Counted from the first letter of the stretch, positions 1 through 6,430 are shown. The stretch is DNA of 22,329 bases from CAIKKG01 sp037444725 (GCA_037444725.1 JBBILW010000011.1:1-22329), one strand, 5' to 3'. Notes: generated from the sequence alone by a model not told the origin. Translations and numbers: made by a program.

Positions 1-1001
1 GGCTCGCTCATGCGTATTTGTTTGCGGGTCCGCGCGGTACGGGAAAAACAACAACTGCCCGCCTTGTCGCAAAAATTGCGAATTGCGAAACGCGGCGTGC
101 CGATAAAAAATTCGCAGCAAAAGGAGAGCCGTGCAATACGTGCCGAATGTGCACGGAAATCGATGAGGGTCATAACCTCGATGTAATTGAAATCGACGCT
201 GCATCAACGCGCGGCATCGATGATATCCGCGATCTCAAAGAAAACGTGCGCGTGGCTCCCGCATCGGGCAGGTATAAAGTATTTATCATCGACGAGGCGC
301 ATCAGCTTACGAAAGACGCGTGGAATGCGCTCCTCAAAACTCTCGAAGAACCGCCCGAGTACGTTATTTTGATTCTTGCGACGACCGAATCGGACCGCGT
401 GCCGGCGACCATTGTTTCGCGCACGCAGCAGTTCCATTTCAAGCACGTTACGCTTGAAGTTCTTGTAGGGAAATTGAAGCGCATCGCAAGAGAAGAGAAA
501 ATCGATATTTCCCCCGAAGCGCTCGAACTCGTGGCGACGTCCGCTGAAGGCAGTTTCCGCGATGCAGAGTCATTGCTCGGACAACTCGTGAGTTTCTCGG
601 GCGAAAAAGTCACACTCGCAAATGTTGAGGCGATGGTCGGGAAGATTGGATTCGACAAACTCTATGCATTTGCGGGTATGCTTATCGACAAAGATGTGGC
701 GCACGCGCTTGAATCGCTTTCCTCGATTTATGACGGCGGATATAACGTGGTGCAGTTTACGAAAGACCTCATTCAGTATCTGCGCCGTGCGGCGGTGCTC
801 CGCTATAACCCCGAAATGAAGACCTTGTTTATGCGCGAACTCATGAGCGACCACGTAGCGAAGCTCGAGGTGCATGCCAAAAAGTTCGAGGATTCCCACA
901 TTAAGCTTCTTAAGGCGCTTATGACGGCGCATGGCCAGATGAAGTACAGCCAGTTCCCTATCATTCCGCTCGAAGTGGCGATAATTGAGTCCCTGAAATA
1001 A
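1..1001 (+). CDS. dnaX: DNA polymerase III gamma subunit (clamp-loader ATPase), 5' end missing
   Basis: This is the clamp-loader motor that opens and loads the beta clamp during replication. The frame is open from base 3 (LAHAYLFAG...), so the true start lies before the window; the TTG at base 18 is an internal Leu codon. Visible motifs are the Walker A GPRGTGKTT, a four-Cys zinc module (NCE, then CNTCRMC), the Walker B IIDEAH, the family block LLKTLEEPP, sensor 1 (ATTE) and an arginine-finger region SRTQQF, where SRC is usual. The protein ends after the third (collar) domain, with none of the tau-type C-terminal extension that binds DnaB and the polymerase. It is therefore a gamma-only form, as expected in reduced CPR genomes. 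The stop overlaps the next ATG (TAATG). DnaX identity is very secure. Confidence 0.97.
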   Translation, partial: LAHAYLFAGPRGTGKTTTARLVAKIANCETRRADKKFAAKGEPCNTCRMCTEIDEGHNLDVIEIDAASTRGIDDIRDLKENVRVAPASGRYKVFIIDEAHQLTKDAWNALLKTLEEPPEYVILILATTESDRVPATIVSRTQQFHFKHVTLEVLVGKLKRIAREEKIDISPEALELVATSAEGSFRDAESLLGQLVSFSGEKVTLANVEAMVGKIGFDKLYAFAGMLIDKDVAHALESLSSIYDGGYNVVQFTKDLIQYLRRAAVLRYNPEMKTLFMRELMSDHVAKLEVHAKKFEDSHIKLLKALMTAHGQMKYSQFPIIPLEVAIIESLK

Positions 1002-1246
1002 TGAAACGAGTTCTATTGAATGAAGATGTAGTGCGGGTATTGGAAGAGAATATTGTGAAGATTCATGAAGTCCCTCCCGAGACGCTCTCGCCCATTTTCC
1101 AATTTATCAGCAAGCAAGATGGGACCGCGAAACAGCTGAAGGATCTCGCGCTCGATGCAATGCGCGTGGCGGAGAATGAGGATGAAGAGAAAACAAAAGA
1201 AGAGCTGCTGGAAACATTGGAAGAATTAAAAGAACGCTACGGATAA
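1001..1246 (+). CDS. Small acidic helical protein of unknown function, coupled to dnaX
   Basis: An 81-aa protein whose ATG shares a base with the dnaX stop (TAATG), so it is probably translated by coupling and belongs to the dnaX transcript. The sequence is soluble. It has a short beta/helical start (KRVLLNEDVVRVLEEN) and a highly charged C-terminal helix rich in Glu and Lys (about residues 55-80) that could form a coiled coil. There is no signal peptide, no TM segment and no recognised motif. The stop codon lies inside the loop of a terminator hairpin, so gene and transcript end together. I do not recognise the family. A clamp-loader or replication accessory role is only guilt by association. 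Confidence 0.8.
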   Translation: MKRVLLNEDVVRVLEENIVKIHEVPPETLSPIFQFISKQDGTAKQLKDLALDAMRVAENEDEEKTKEELLETLEELKERYG

Positions 1247-1258
1247 GCGTTCTTTTAT
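1229..1258 (+). terminator. Rho-independent terminator of the dnaX operon
   Basis: A perfect 10-bp stem (AAAGAACGCT at 1229-1238 with AGCGTTCTTT at 1246-1255) has a 7-nt loop that contains the stop codon of the upstream gene. A short T-rich tail follows. The A-tract on the 5' side makes the stem partly symmetrical. Confidence 0.75.
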
Positions 1259-1278
1259 ATAGATAGTGCGAAATCTGA

Positions 1279-1293
1279 TAGAATAAAGGCATG
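1279..1293 (+). promoter_or_regulatory. -10 box placing the next gene as leaderless
   Basis: TAGAAT at 1279-1284 is followed by six bases (AAAGGC) and then ATG at 1291. Transcription would start at or next to the ATG, so the mRNA is probably leaderless. The -35 region (about 1256-1261, TATATA) is poor. Confidence 0.5.
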
Positions 1294-1779
1294 GATAAAA
1301 AGACAATGCAAATGGTTGCCGTTGGCGCCATTATATTGGTCGTCGGTGTCGTTATCGGTTCGTATTTCGGCTCGTCCCCGAAAACCGAGTCTCCCACAGC
1401 AACGTCCACCGATGCAGTAGGAACGGTGACGCCCACTGCCCCTGCAGCACCCGCAGGCACCGCTCCGTCTGTGACGCCTTCGGCGCCGAAGACAAGCACA
1501 ACGCTCACGCGCAACGAAGCATATAAGTATTATTCGGGAAAGAATTTGTACACCTCCTTGCAAGATTGCGTCGGGTTCCCGATGAACTTCACCTTCCGTG
1601 TCGGTACAAAGATGATGGTGGAAAACGCTTCCACGATTACCGCGAACATGGTGTTCTGGGATAAGACGTACGCAATTCCGGGTAAGAGCTTCCAGATTAT
1701 CACGGTTGACCACGCTGGCGTGTACGAGGCAATGTGCAACAGTAAGATTTCTCTTAAGCTGCAAGTAAGCCCGCAGTAA
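1291..1779 (+). CDS. Membrane-anchored extracytoplasmic protein with Pro/Thr/Ala linker
   Basis: A 162-aa protein with a lysine-led N-terminal hydrophobic helix (residues 8-26) that should act as an uncleaved signal anchor. A low-complexity linker rich in Pro, Thr, Ala and Ser (about 30-70) follows, then a globular C-terminal domain (about 75-162) predicted to lie outside the membrane. That domain is beta-rich, has two cysteines (QDCVGF, AMCNSK) that could form a disulphide, and ends in alternating hydrophobics (SLKLQVSP) like the last strand of a cupredoxin- or Ig-like sandwich. No metal-binding His/Cys/Met set is obvious, so I do not call it a cupredoxin. It is monocistronic, with a leaderless-type start and its own UUCG-loop terminator. 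Confidence 0.82.
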   Translation: MDKKTMQMVAVGAIILVVGVVIGSYFGSSPKTESPTATSTDAVGTVTPTAPAAPAGTAPSVTPSAPKTSTTLTRNEAYKYYSGKNLYTSLQDCVGFPMNFTFRVGTKMMVENASTITANMVFWDKTYAIPGKSFQIITVDHAGVYEAMCNSKISLKLQVSPQ

Positions 1780-1791
1780 TATGTGAAAAAG

Positions 1792-1816
1792 TCCGTCCTT
1801 CGGGACGGATTTTTTA
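1792..1816 (+). terminator. Terminator with UUCG tetraloop, abutting the next promoter
   Basis: TCCGTCC (1792-1798) pairs with GGACGGA (1803-1809) around the stable TTCG loop, followed by six T. The next -35 box (TTGACG) starts at 1818, so terminator and promoter are practically fused. Confidence 0.9.
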
Positions 1817-1817
1817 T

Positions 1818-1846
1818 TTGACGCGACCGCATGCGCGCAGTATAAC
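1818..1846 (+). promoter_or_regulatory. Sigma70-type promoter, TTGACG-N17-TATAAC
   Basis: The -35 TTGACG (1818-1823), 17-bp spacer and -10 TATAAC (1841-1846) drive the two-gene unit starting at 1886. The same TTGACG with a 17-bp spacer recurs before many cassette genes in this window. Confidence 0.8.
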
Positions 1847-1885
1847 GAGGTTAGTTATTTAACCGTTTCCTGGGGGGGTACTCAC

Positions 1886-2368
1886 ATGAAGTTGTTCAAG
1901 CCGAAGGATTTCGTCGTGCTCTTGTGCGTCGCCGCCGCGCTCGTCCTCATCACGGTTCTCGTGGTGCGGGAGCGCGCACGGCTCGAGCAGGATTATCTCA
2001 GCTATTTCGGAATGCCTATTCCTGAAAACGATGCCGCACGCCGTGCAACGCTTCCTGGCGTTGCGTACACGTTGAACGATTTGCGCGGGAAGGTGCCGGA
2101 CTTGGAGCGGCGGAGTCTTGAGCGTGAGCTCGAGAAGGCCTTGTGGCACTACGACGGCTCGAAGAAGAGCGAAGAGCGTTATGCCATGCTCGTCGTTCGC
2201 ATGGACATCTTCATGCTCTTGTACCGTCCTGCGTACGATCACTTCACGCGCGCATGTGAAGTGGCACAGACTGTATACGCAAAGAGCTCGTTTCTTCACG
2301 GGCCCGTGACGGAAGCCGATGCCATGTTCCGGAACGCGGACTGCCCGCAGTACCGCGTCCGCGAGTAG
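1886..2368 (+). CDS. Membrane-anchored paralogue 1 of a 160-aa tandem pair, unknown function
   Basis: A 160-aa protein with one N-terminal TM helix (about residues 9-27). A charged helical domain follows, predicted extracytoplasmic or membrane-attached. The ATG at 1886 sits after a G-rich Shine-Dalgarno (GGGGGGG, 1873-1879). It aligns without gaps to the next gene, also 160 aa. Shared positions are YFG (40-42), ATLP (54-57), PDLE (71-74), DG (90-91), ACE (123-125) and ADCPQ (151-155), so Cys124 and Cys153 are conserved and may form a disulphide. The family is not recognised. The pair shares one promoter and one terminator, so the copies are expressed together. Confidence 0.85.
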   Translation: MKLFKPKDFVVLLCVAAALVLITVLVVRERARLEQDYLSYFGMPIPENDAARRATLPGVAYTLNDLRGKVPDLERRSLERELEKALWHYDGSKKSEERYAMLVVRMDIFMLLYRPAYDHFTRACEVAQTVYAKSSFLHGPVTEADAMFRNADCPQYRVRE

Positions 2369-2387
2369 TGCAAGGAGGAGGCACGAC

Positions 2388-2870
2388 ATGAGAGTCATGA
2401 AGCTGTTGTTTCTCTTTCTGCTCCTGTGGCTCATCCTGCTCCCCTCGTTTGCTCTGTTCCGCATGTGGCGTGAGGACCAGGCGTATCGCTACGTGTTTCC
2501 CAGGTACTTCGGGGTGGAGTATCCGTACGACGAGGAGATGCGCGAGGCGACGCTGCCAATCGTGACCGAGATGCTTTATTTGTACCGCTCACACATTCCT
2601 GATCTCGAGCTGCAGAGCTTGGGGCATGATGTCGAGCGCGCAGAACGGCACATGGACGGCACTCCGCAAAGCTTCGAGAATCTCCGCGTGGCACTTGCCC
2701 GCAGGGATGCCCTTGCGCGAGCCTCACGGAGTGTCTTCTTCGATTTCGCCGCGGCATGCGAGATTGCGGCGTACGCCTATGACACACGAATGCCACGGTA
2801 TGGCCCCATGAAGGGAGCGAAGAAGATGCTCCACGATGCGGACTGCCCGCAAAAAGATGCGCATCGGTAA
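2388..2870 (+). CDS. Membrane-anchored paralogue 2 of the 160-aa tandem pair, unknown function
   Basis: A 160-aa protein starting at the ATG at 2388 behind AAGGAGGAG (2372-2380); an in-frame open stretch upstream of that ATG is overlap with the previous gene. A strong N-terminal TM helix (about residues 5-24) is followed by a soluble helical domain. All landmark residues of paralogue 1 are kept at identical positions (YFG, ATLP, PDLE, DG, Cys124, Cys153 in ADCPQ), while much of the rest has diverged. This points to an old duplication kept under selection. It lies 19 nt after paralogue 1 with its own ribosome binding site. No function can be assigned; a membrane-attached heterodimer is speculation. 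Confidence 0.85.
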   Translation: MRVMKLLFLFLLLWLILLPSFALFRMWREDQAYRYVFPRYFGVEYPYDEEMREATLPIVTEMLYLYRSHIPDLELQSLGHDVERAERHMDGTPQSFENLRVALARRDALARASRSVFFDFAAACEIAAYAYDTRMPRYGPMKGAKKMLHDADCPQKDAHR

Positions 2871-2877
2871 TCAGTTC

Positions 2878-2906
2878 GGCCCGTTTCCTTCGACGGGCCA
2901 TTTTTA
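2878..2906 (+). terminator. Terminator of the 160-aa gene pair
   Basis: GGCCCGT (2878-2884) pairs with ACGGGCC (2893-2899) across an 8-nt loop, followed by ATTTTTA. The next -35 box begins at 2907, directly after the U-tract. Confidence 0.9.
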
Positions 2907-2935
2907 TTGACGAAATTGCGCGGATTCCGTATCGT
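2907..2935 (+). promoter_or_regulatory. Promoter TTGACG-N17-TATCGT
   Basis: The -35 at 2907-2912 and -10 at 2930-2935 precede the first member of the 90-aa gene triplet. The region to the start codon is closely similar to the one before the second member, including the GTG-type bases after the -10. Confidence 0.8.
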
Positions 2936-2973
2936 GTCAGTAGCTTCTTCACTCTTGAAGGGAGGGAACCCGC

Positions 2974-3246
2974 ATGCTGTACGAGCTCCTGTATTTTGAG
3001 ATGGACGTAAGAGGCCGCGGTGTGAGCGAAAAGGCAACGACGCATGTCGTGACTGCGATGAGCGACGCTGATGCCATCACTGCGGCGAGCGTGCTGCTCA
3101 AGGAGCAGATGGGCGGCTCCGTGATTCCCTGGGCGCCGACGCTCTACTGCGGCAATCGCAAGGTCGCGACAAGCGACGTTTCGAACCCTGCGCTCGCCCA
3201 CCGTCTCGCCTTCGTGTGCGCGACCAAGGCCTTCATTCCCGCCTGA
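2974..3246 (+). CDS. 90-aa family, copy 1 of 3, unknown function
   Basis: A 90-aa soluble protein with its ATG behind a Shine-Dalgarno (GAAGGGAGGG). It is the first of three neighbouring paralogues (see 3359 and 3740). The shared pattern is an N-terminal strand (YELLYFEM), a Val-rich strand, a helix with DADAITAAS, the stretch VIPWAPTLYCGNRKVA and a C-terminal AHRLAFV.AT..FIP. The layout (strand, strand, helix, strand) suggests a small alpha/beta fold, but I recognise no family. It has no signal peptide and no TM. It is monocistronic, with its own promoter and terminator. Confidence 0.82.
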   Translation: MLYELLYFEMDVRGRGVSEKATTHVVTAMSDADAITAASVLLKEQMGGSVIPWAPTLYCGNRKVATSDVSNPALAHRLAFVCATKAFIPA

Positions 3247-3252
3247 TTCATG

Positions 3253-3276
3253 CCGCCCGTTTAGGGCGGTTTTTTT
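3253..3276 (+). terminator. Terminator of triplet copy 1
   Basis: CCGCCC (3253-3258) pairs with GGGCGG (3264-3269) around GTTTA, followed by seven T. It is nearly identical to the terminator of copy 2, so the duplication included the 3' flank. Confidence 0.9.
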
Positions 3277-3292
3277 CCGAAAATTCCATAAA

Positions 3293-3321
3293 TTGACGAA
3301 ACGCCGCGGACTCAGTATCGT
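3293..3321 (+). promoter_or_regulatory. Promoter TTGACG-N17-TATCGT
   Basis: The -35 at 3293-3298 and -10 at 3316-3321 match the promoter of copy 1 closely (same boxes, same spacing, GCGGA in the spacer). This shows that whole expression units were duplicated. Confidence 0.8.
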
Positions 3322-3358
3322 GTGCATAGCTGCTTCATTCTTGAAAGGAGGAACCCGC

Positions 3359-3631
3359 ATGCAGTACGAGTTACGGTATCAGCTCATGTGCTCCATCGAT
3401 GGCGGAATCGACGACAAGATAACGAAGGTCGTCGTGGAGGCGATGAATGACGCGGACGCCATCGCCGCGGCGAATGCGATGCTCGAGGAGAGGCACAGGA
3501 GCTCCGTGATTCCCATGGGGCCGACGCTCTACTGCGGTGAACGGAAGGTCGCGATGAGCAACCCCGAGTATCCTCCGCTCGCCCATCGTCTCGCGTTCGT
3601 CAGCGCGACCAATGCCTTCATCCCCGACTGA
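3359..3631 (+). CDS. 90-aa family, copy 2 of 3, unknown function
   Basis: A 90-aa paralogue of the gene at 2974 and the most similar to it. I chose the ATG at 3359, preceded by AAAGGAGG; an upstream in-frame TTG at 3293 is only the -35 box of the promoter. It keeps the core: YELRYQLM, a Val-rich strand, the helix NDADAIAAANAML, SSVIP.GPTLYCGERKVA and AHRLAFVSAT..FIPD. The region between Met10 and the Val strand and the loop before AHRLA vary most. It is cytosolic with no known domain, and monocistronic with a matching promoter and terminator. Confidence 0.82.
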   Translation: MQYELRYQLMCSIDGGIDDKITKVVVEAMNDADAIAAANAMLEERHRSSVIPMGPTLYCGERKVAMSNPEYPPLAHRLAFVSATNAFIPD

Positions 3632-3636
3632 TTCAT

Positions 3637-3661
3637 GCCGCCCATCTAGGGCGGCTTTTTT
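3637..3661 (+). terminator. Terminator of triplet copy 2
   Basis: GCCGCCC (3637-3643) pairs with GGGCGGC (3649-3655) around ATCTA and is followed by six T. Confidence 0.9.
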
Positions 3662-3671
3662 CCTCTAACAA

Positions 3672-3700
3672 TTGACGTGGAGTGGTAACCCCATTATTGT
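3672..3700 (+). promoter_or_regulatory. Promoter TTGACG-N17-TATTGT
   Basis: The -35 at 3672-3677, a 17-bp spacer and -10 at 3695-3700 precede triplet copy 3. The spacer has diverged from copies 1 and 2, but the boxes and the following GTG are kept. Confidence 0.8.
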
Positions 3701-3739
3701 GTGGCTAGTACTTTTCTCTCAATAGAAAGGGGGTACGCA

Positions 3740-4027
3740 ATGTCGTACGAGCTGTTTTTCAAGCTGATGTGCACACGTGACGGAGATATCGAACCTCTCA
3801 GCATCATGGTTCCAATCGAGGCGAGCGACGACAAGGTCGCCATTCGTGCTGCGAACGAGGCTCTGCGTGCTCGCGTCACCGCCTACTTCGTCCCGTGGGA
3901 TCCCGCGCTCTACTGCATGGGGCGCACGGTCGCTACCGCCGACGTGACGGATTCGGAACGCACTTCCCGCGCCCACCGCCTCGCCATCGTCTTCGCGACG
4001 AAAGAGCTCATTCCCGAGCCTCGCTGA
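3740..4027 (+). CDS. 90-aa family, copy 3 of 3 (95 aa), unknown function
   Basis: A 95-aa, more distant paralogue of the genes at 2974 and 3359. The ATG at 3740 follows GAAAGGGGGT. Conserved landmarks are SYELFFKLMC, a Val-rich strand ending at the helix DKVAIRAANEAL, a VPWDPALYC..RTVA block, and AHRLAIVFATKELIP. The N-terminal LMC shared with copy 2 and the LYC shared by all three give conserved cysteines, which could bind a ligand or metal or form disulphides. Function unknown. Three tandem copies with separate promoters suggest dosage or diversification rather than a single complex subunit. Confidence 0.82.
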   Translation: MSYELFFKLMCTRDGDIEPLSIMVPIEASDDKVAIRAANEALRARVTAYFVPWDPALYCMGRTVATADVTDSERTSRAHRLAIVFATKELIPEPR

Positions 4028-4034
4028 ATGACGA

Positions 4035-4058
4035 ACCGCCCTCATGGGCGGTTTTTTT
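4035..4058 (+). terminator. Terminator of triplet copy 3
   Basis: ACCGCCC (4035-4041) pairs with GGGCGGT (4046-4052) around TCAT, followed by six further T. It faces the terminator of the minus-strand kinase gene. Confidence 0.9.
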
Positions 4059-4084
4059 ATTTGCGATTGATCTTAATTCCAAAC

Positions 4085-4107
4085 AAAAACCCGCGCTGAG
4101 GCGCGGG
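4085..4107 (-). terminator. Terminator of the cytidylate-kinase-like gene
   Basis: Read on the minus strand, CCCGCGC pairs with GCGCGGG around a 4-nt loop, followed by TTTTTG. On the plus strand the arms are 4090-4096 and 4101-4107. Confidence 0.85.
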
Positions 4108-4116
4108 GTGCTACAT

Positions 4117-4665
4117 TTACGGCGCGAGCCGCGGGAGTAGGAGAGACAGGAGGGCTTCGAAGGCTTTGTCCTTGCTGTATCCGGTCGTGTCGATCAGGAT
4201 GTCGAAGTGGCGGTCAGCGAGGAATTCCTCGATGTTGTAGAGCGCTCGGTAGCGCGCGCGTTCGGTGAGGTACCGCTGCACCGTAAGCGCGAGCATCTCT
4301 TCGAGCGACTTATCCCAGTTCTCCCTCCGCAGGAGCAGTCGCCTGGCGCCCATCTCCGCGCCCACCGTGACTTTCACGTTCACGGTATGGAACGCGCATT
4401 TCAGGAATGGCGCGATGCGCCCCTCGACGACGAGATTGTCGCGCGAGAGCATGAGTGCTTCCTGGCGCTCGTCCACGCTTTTCTCGAGCGCGGGGTCGGC
4501 TGCGAGAGCCACGTAGAACTCCTCGATGGTCTGCCCGCGTTCCTCCGCCATTGCGCGGAAGATGCCGCCCGTGTACGAGTACTCGTAGTTCAACGCTACC
4601 GCGAGCTTCTTGCAGAGCGTCGTTTTCCCCGAGCCTGCATTACCGCTTACCCGTATGACTGCCAT
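4117..4665 (-). CDS. Cytidylate-kinase-like P-loop NTPase
   Basis: A 182-aa cytosolic P-loop kinase. It starts with MAVIRVSGNAGSGKTT, whose Walker A (residues 8-16) is of the compact archaeal-type CMP/AMP kinase group. Helix TLCKKLAVALNYEYSYTGGIFR follows, with the Tyr-Thr-Gly substrate-binding turn typical of cytidylate-kinase-like proteins (dCMP/CMP kinases have a similar Y-R/T-G). A probable lid or Arg-rich region is RRLLLRREN..K (about 108-120), and TTGYS near the C-terminus resembles the conserved DTT/DST motif. The likely reaction is ATP-dependent phosphorylation of a nucleoside monophosphate; the exact substrate is not provable. The start follows a G-rich ribosome site (AGGGGGTA). Confidence 0.85.
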   Translation of the reverse strand: MAVIRVSGNAGSGKTTLCKKLAVALNYEYSYTGGIFRAMAEERGQTIEEFYVALAADPALEKSVDERQEALMLSRDNLVVEGRIAPFLKCAFHTVNVKVTVGAEMGARRLLLRRENWDKSLEEMLALTVQRYLTERARYRALYNIEEFLADRHFDILIDTTGYSKDKAFEALLSLLLPRLAP

Positions 4666-4681
4666 GGCCTACCCCCTCTCT

Positions 4682-4716
4682 TAAGGTGTGAGTTGCTGTC
4701 AGTGAGTATGTTTCGA
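4682..4716 (+). repeat. Left copy of an imperfect direct repeat flanking the SIR2/tRNA segment
   Basis: TAAGGTGTGAG, a short spacer, AGTGAG and TTCGA recur in the same order and orientation at 6477-6508, with about 25 of 32 positions matching by eye and one 3-nt gap. The two copies bracket the SIR2 gene and the tRNA. It overlaps the leader and promoter region of the kinase gene. The significance is uncertain. Confidence 0.35.
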
Positions 4717-4733
4717 ATCGGATTTAATTGCAA
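4705..4733 (-). promoter_or_regulatory. Candidate promoter of the kinase gene
   Basis: On the minus strand TTGCAA (4733-4728), a 17-bp spacer and CATACT (4710-4705) lie about 40 nt before the start codon. The -10 fits the consensus only moderately. Confidence 0.45.
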
Positions 4734-4742
4734 CAGGTTGAA

Positions 4743-4769
4743 CAATAGATGTGCTCTCTATTGCCTTTT
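4743..4769. terminator. Weak hairpin between the SIR2 and kinase genes
   Basis: CAATAGA (4743-4749) pairs with TCTATTG (4757-4763) across a 7-nt loop. TTTT follows two bases later on the plus strand; on the minus strand, the direction of the SIR2 gene, only TTC follows. It may be a weak terminator. Confidence 0.35.
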
Positions 4770-6138
4770 AATCGGTCTCAGAAATATCCATTAGAAAAGT
4801 GTTGTGATGCAAAACAATTCCTCTCTTATATTTTTCCGTCATTTTTTTGGCTACATCAAAAGCAGCCTTATGTAACTTACTGGCCAATTTCCTTGTTTTT
4901 AAAAATTGCGCATTGCTATCAATAGGCCCTGCGCCAAAAACGTAATATATTGGCATTTTGTCCTGTTTTTCTATTGACTCAGGAATTAGTTGTGCCAAAC
5001 CAACTATATAGCCATCTATATAGGCAACATCCAAATAGCGTTTCCTTTTCAAGAAGGCCTTTCTCAGCTTTACATAATGCTTTAGCTTCTCTCCAGTCTT
5101 GCATAAGTGGGAGTACTCGCCCGTATTTTTATTTTGTAATGCCCTCTCAAGGGCATGTATCAAACCGTCTTGATAAGAAAGACAGTAGATCAACGCTGGG
5201 TCTTTCTTGATGTCTTTTTCAGATATCTTCAAATGAACATCTTTCAAACTAAGGAGATTATAATATGTGAGTTCGTAAATGAGGTCGGGAACTAGTTGTT
5301 TTTCTTCAATGAGTTTCTGTTTTAGAACCGCTAAGAAATGGGTGGCATCTGTTTTTATTATAGTTGGTGTAAATTTCTTCAGATCTTCGTTCGTGGGCTC
5401 ATTTAAAGATACAAAATAAGCATGTGGTAATACACTACCCATATTCTTTTGTAAGTAACTGTATATTTTTACAAAATCTGTGTCACGAAAAGAGTACCCA
5501 ACAAAAATTATTGTTTTCGTTGCAAGTAACTGTTTAAGCGTTGCTCCGATGACATTCTTGCTTAATTCTTTGTAACAGGTCGAATAATCCTCTTTCGTTG
5601 CAATTATCGAGCCCGGATTATTAATTGAGCCATGTATTTTAAAGACTTTTCTAAATGGTTGGTCCCAATAAGCGAAGTCCTTATCTGTCACAATTGGAGT
5701 GGCTCCGCATTCTCGTTCAAAAAAATCATCCCAATTAGTGGTTATTATTTCTTGGATTTGATGTATGCTCGACAATTCTTTATGAAAAGTGGTGGCGTGA
5801 TGTTCGAGTTCCGGAAAAGATTTCGCATAATCTATTCTGTTTTTTATTTTATTTAGGAGTGCTCTCTTATCTTTTGTACGTAAAACGAATTTTGACATCA
5901 GGTTGTCAAAATCTATTTCTTCAGAGATGTCCAGCTCTTCTTTAATTTCTTCATAGAAAGAAGACGGAAACACTCCTCTACCTTCTGTGCTTATGCCAGC
6001 ACCCGCAAAAACAACCACTCTTCCGTATTTGCAGTCTTCAAAAAGAGCCGCTGGCATTTCAAATGGAACCCTTTTCTGGCAGTCTTCGCATCCCAGAAGA
6101 TGTTCTTCGCTTTCGTTATGTTGCATCATTTTTGACAC
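4768..6138 (-). CDS. SIR2-family protein with C-terminal helical domain, probable NAD+-consuming defence protein
   Basis: A 456-aa protein with an N-terminal SIR2-like (SIR2_2 type) domain at about residues 38-270. Visible motifs are the NAD-binding GAGIS (46-50), TTNWD (133-137, with the Asn and Asp typical of the NAD pocket), KIHGSI with the predicted catalytic His169, and GYSFRD (214-219). In bacterial antiphage systems such as Thoeris, DSR and SIR2-pAgo, SIR2 domains of this group hydrolyse NAD+. The remaining about 185 residues are Lys/Leu-rich and helical with no known fold, perhaps a sensor or oligomerisation part. Residues 17-20 (CEDC) add a possible metal site. The GTG at 6138 gives the longest frame; ATG at 6129 or 6126 is equally possible and none has a Shine-Dalgarno. 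AT-rich composition unlike its neighbours suggests transfer. Confidence 0.88.
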   Translation of the reverse strand: MSKMMQHNESEEHLLGCEDCQKRVPFEMPAALFEDCKYGRVVVFAGAGISTEGRGVFPSSFYEEIKEELDISEEIDFDNLMSKFVLRTKDKRALLNKIKNRIDYAKSFPELEHHATTFHKELSSIHQIQEIITTNWDDFFERECGATPIVTDKDFAYWDQPFRKVFKIHGSINNPGSIIATKEDYSTCYKELSKNVIGATLKQLLATKTIIFVGYSFRDTDFVKIYSYLQKNMGSVLPHAYFVSLNEPTNEDLKKFTPTIIKTDATHFLAVLKQKLIEEKQLVPDLIYELTYYNLLSLKDVHLKISEKDIKKDPALIYCLSYQDGLIHALERALQNKNTGEYSHLCKTGEKLKHYVKLRKAFLKRKRYLDVAYIDGYIVGLAQLIPESIEKQDKMPIYYVFGAGPIDSNAQFLKTRKLASKLHKAAFDVAKKMTEKYKRGIVLHHNTFLMDISETD

Positions 6139-6181
6139 ACTTGATAGTTGATATATTTCGATTGAGACTACCTAGTTTCAC

Positions 6182-6316
6182 ATTATCGTGGGACAGGGTA
6201 ATCGAACATCGCTCGCGTTTCCGCTCGCTCTCACGAACCCATCGGTTCGTGTGCTCCGCCACAGGGAAACTCCCGTTTCCCCGACCCCCTTCCCGTTCGA
6301 ATCCTGTCCTCATTAT
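6182..6316. repeat. 135-bp structured element with tRNA-T-arm-like inverted ends
   Basis: The left end (6182-6207) and right end (6295-6316) are imperfect inverted repeats built on GGACAGG...TCGAAC and GTTCGAATCCTGTCC, the wording of a tRNA T-arm plus acceptor strand. The centre holds two perfect hairpins: CACGAACC/GGTTCGTG (6232-6251, loop CATC) and GGGAAAC/GTTTCCC (6264-6281, loop TCCC). The ends also resemble the T-arm of the neighbouring tRNA-Gln. It could be a tRNA-derived repeat, a MITE-like palindromic element or a structured RNA. It does not fold as a normal tRNA because the T-stem bases do not pair. Confidence 0.6.
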
Positions 6317-6324
6317 GCGCCAAA

Positions 6325-6350
6325 CAAAAATACCCACAAGGGTATTTTTG
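6325..6350 (-). terminator. Terminator of tRNA-Gln
   Basis: A perfect 11-bp symmetrical stem (CAAAAATACCC with GGGTATTTTTG, loop ACAA) lies 9 nt after the tRNA 3' end on the minus strand. It has T-runs on both strands, so it can act in both directions. Confidence 0.8.
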
Positions 6351-6359
6351 TTAGCGATG

Positions 6360-6430
6360 CTGGGGGACAGGGATTCGAACCCCGATTCACGGCTTCAAAG
6401 GCCGCTGTCCTACCATTAGACGATCCCCCA
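6360..6430 (-). tRNA. tRNA-Gln (anticodon TTG)
   Basis: The minus strand folds as a full cloverleaf. The acceptor TGGGGGA pairs with TCCCCCA, giving the weak U1-A72 pair typical of tRNA-Gln. The D-arm is GTCT/GGAC. The anticodon stem GCGGC/GCCGT holds loop CTTTGAA with anticodon TTG (reads CAA). The T-arm is CGGGG-TTCGAAT-CCCTG. The next base gives discriminator G73, as expected for Gln. CCA is not encoded. It lies between the regulator/peptidase genes and the SIR2 gene and is the natural landmark for the surrounding accessory island. Confidence 0.95.

Noticed and set aside
2431..3360. 309-codon minus-strand open frame
   Set aside because: It crosses several plus-strand genes, two terminators and two promoters. 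Its Arg/His/Ser-rich composition is typical of an antisense shadow in GC-rich DNA.
6182..6330. A second tRNA gene upstream of tRNA-Gln
   Set aside because: The T-loop wording is present but the T-stem, D-arm and anticodon arm do not pair in any frame I tried, so it is listed as a tRNA-like repeat.
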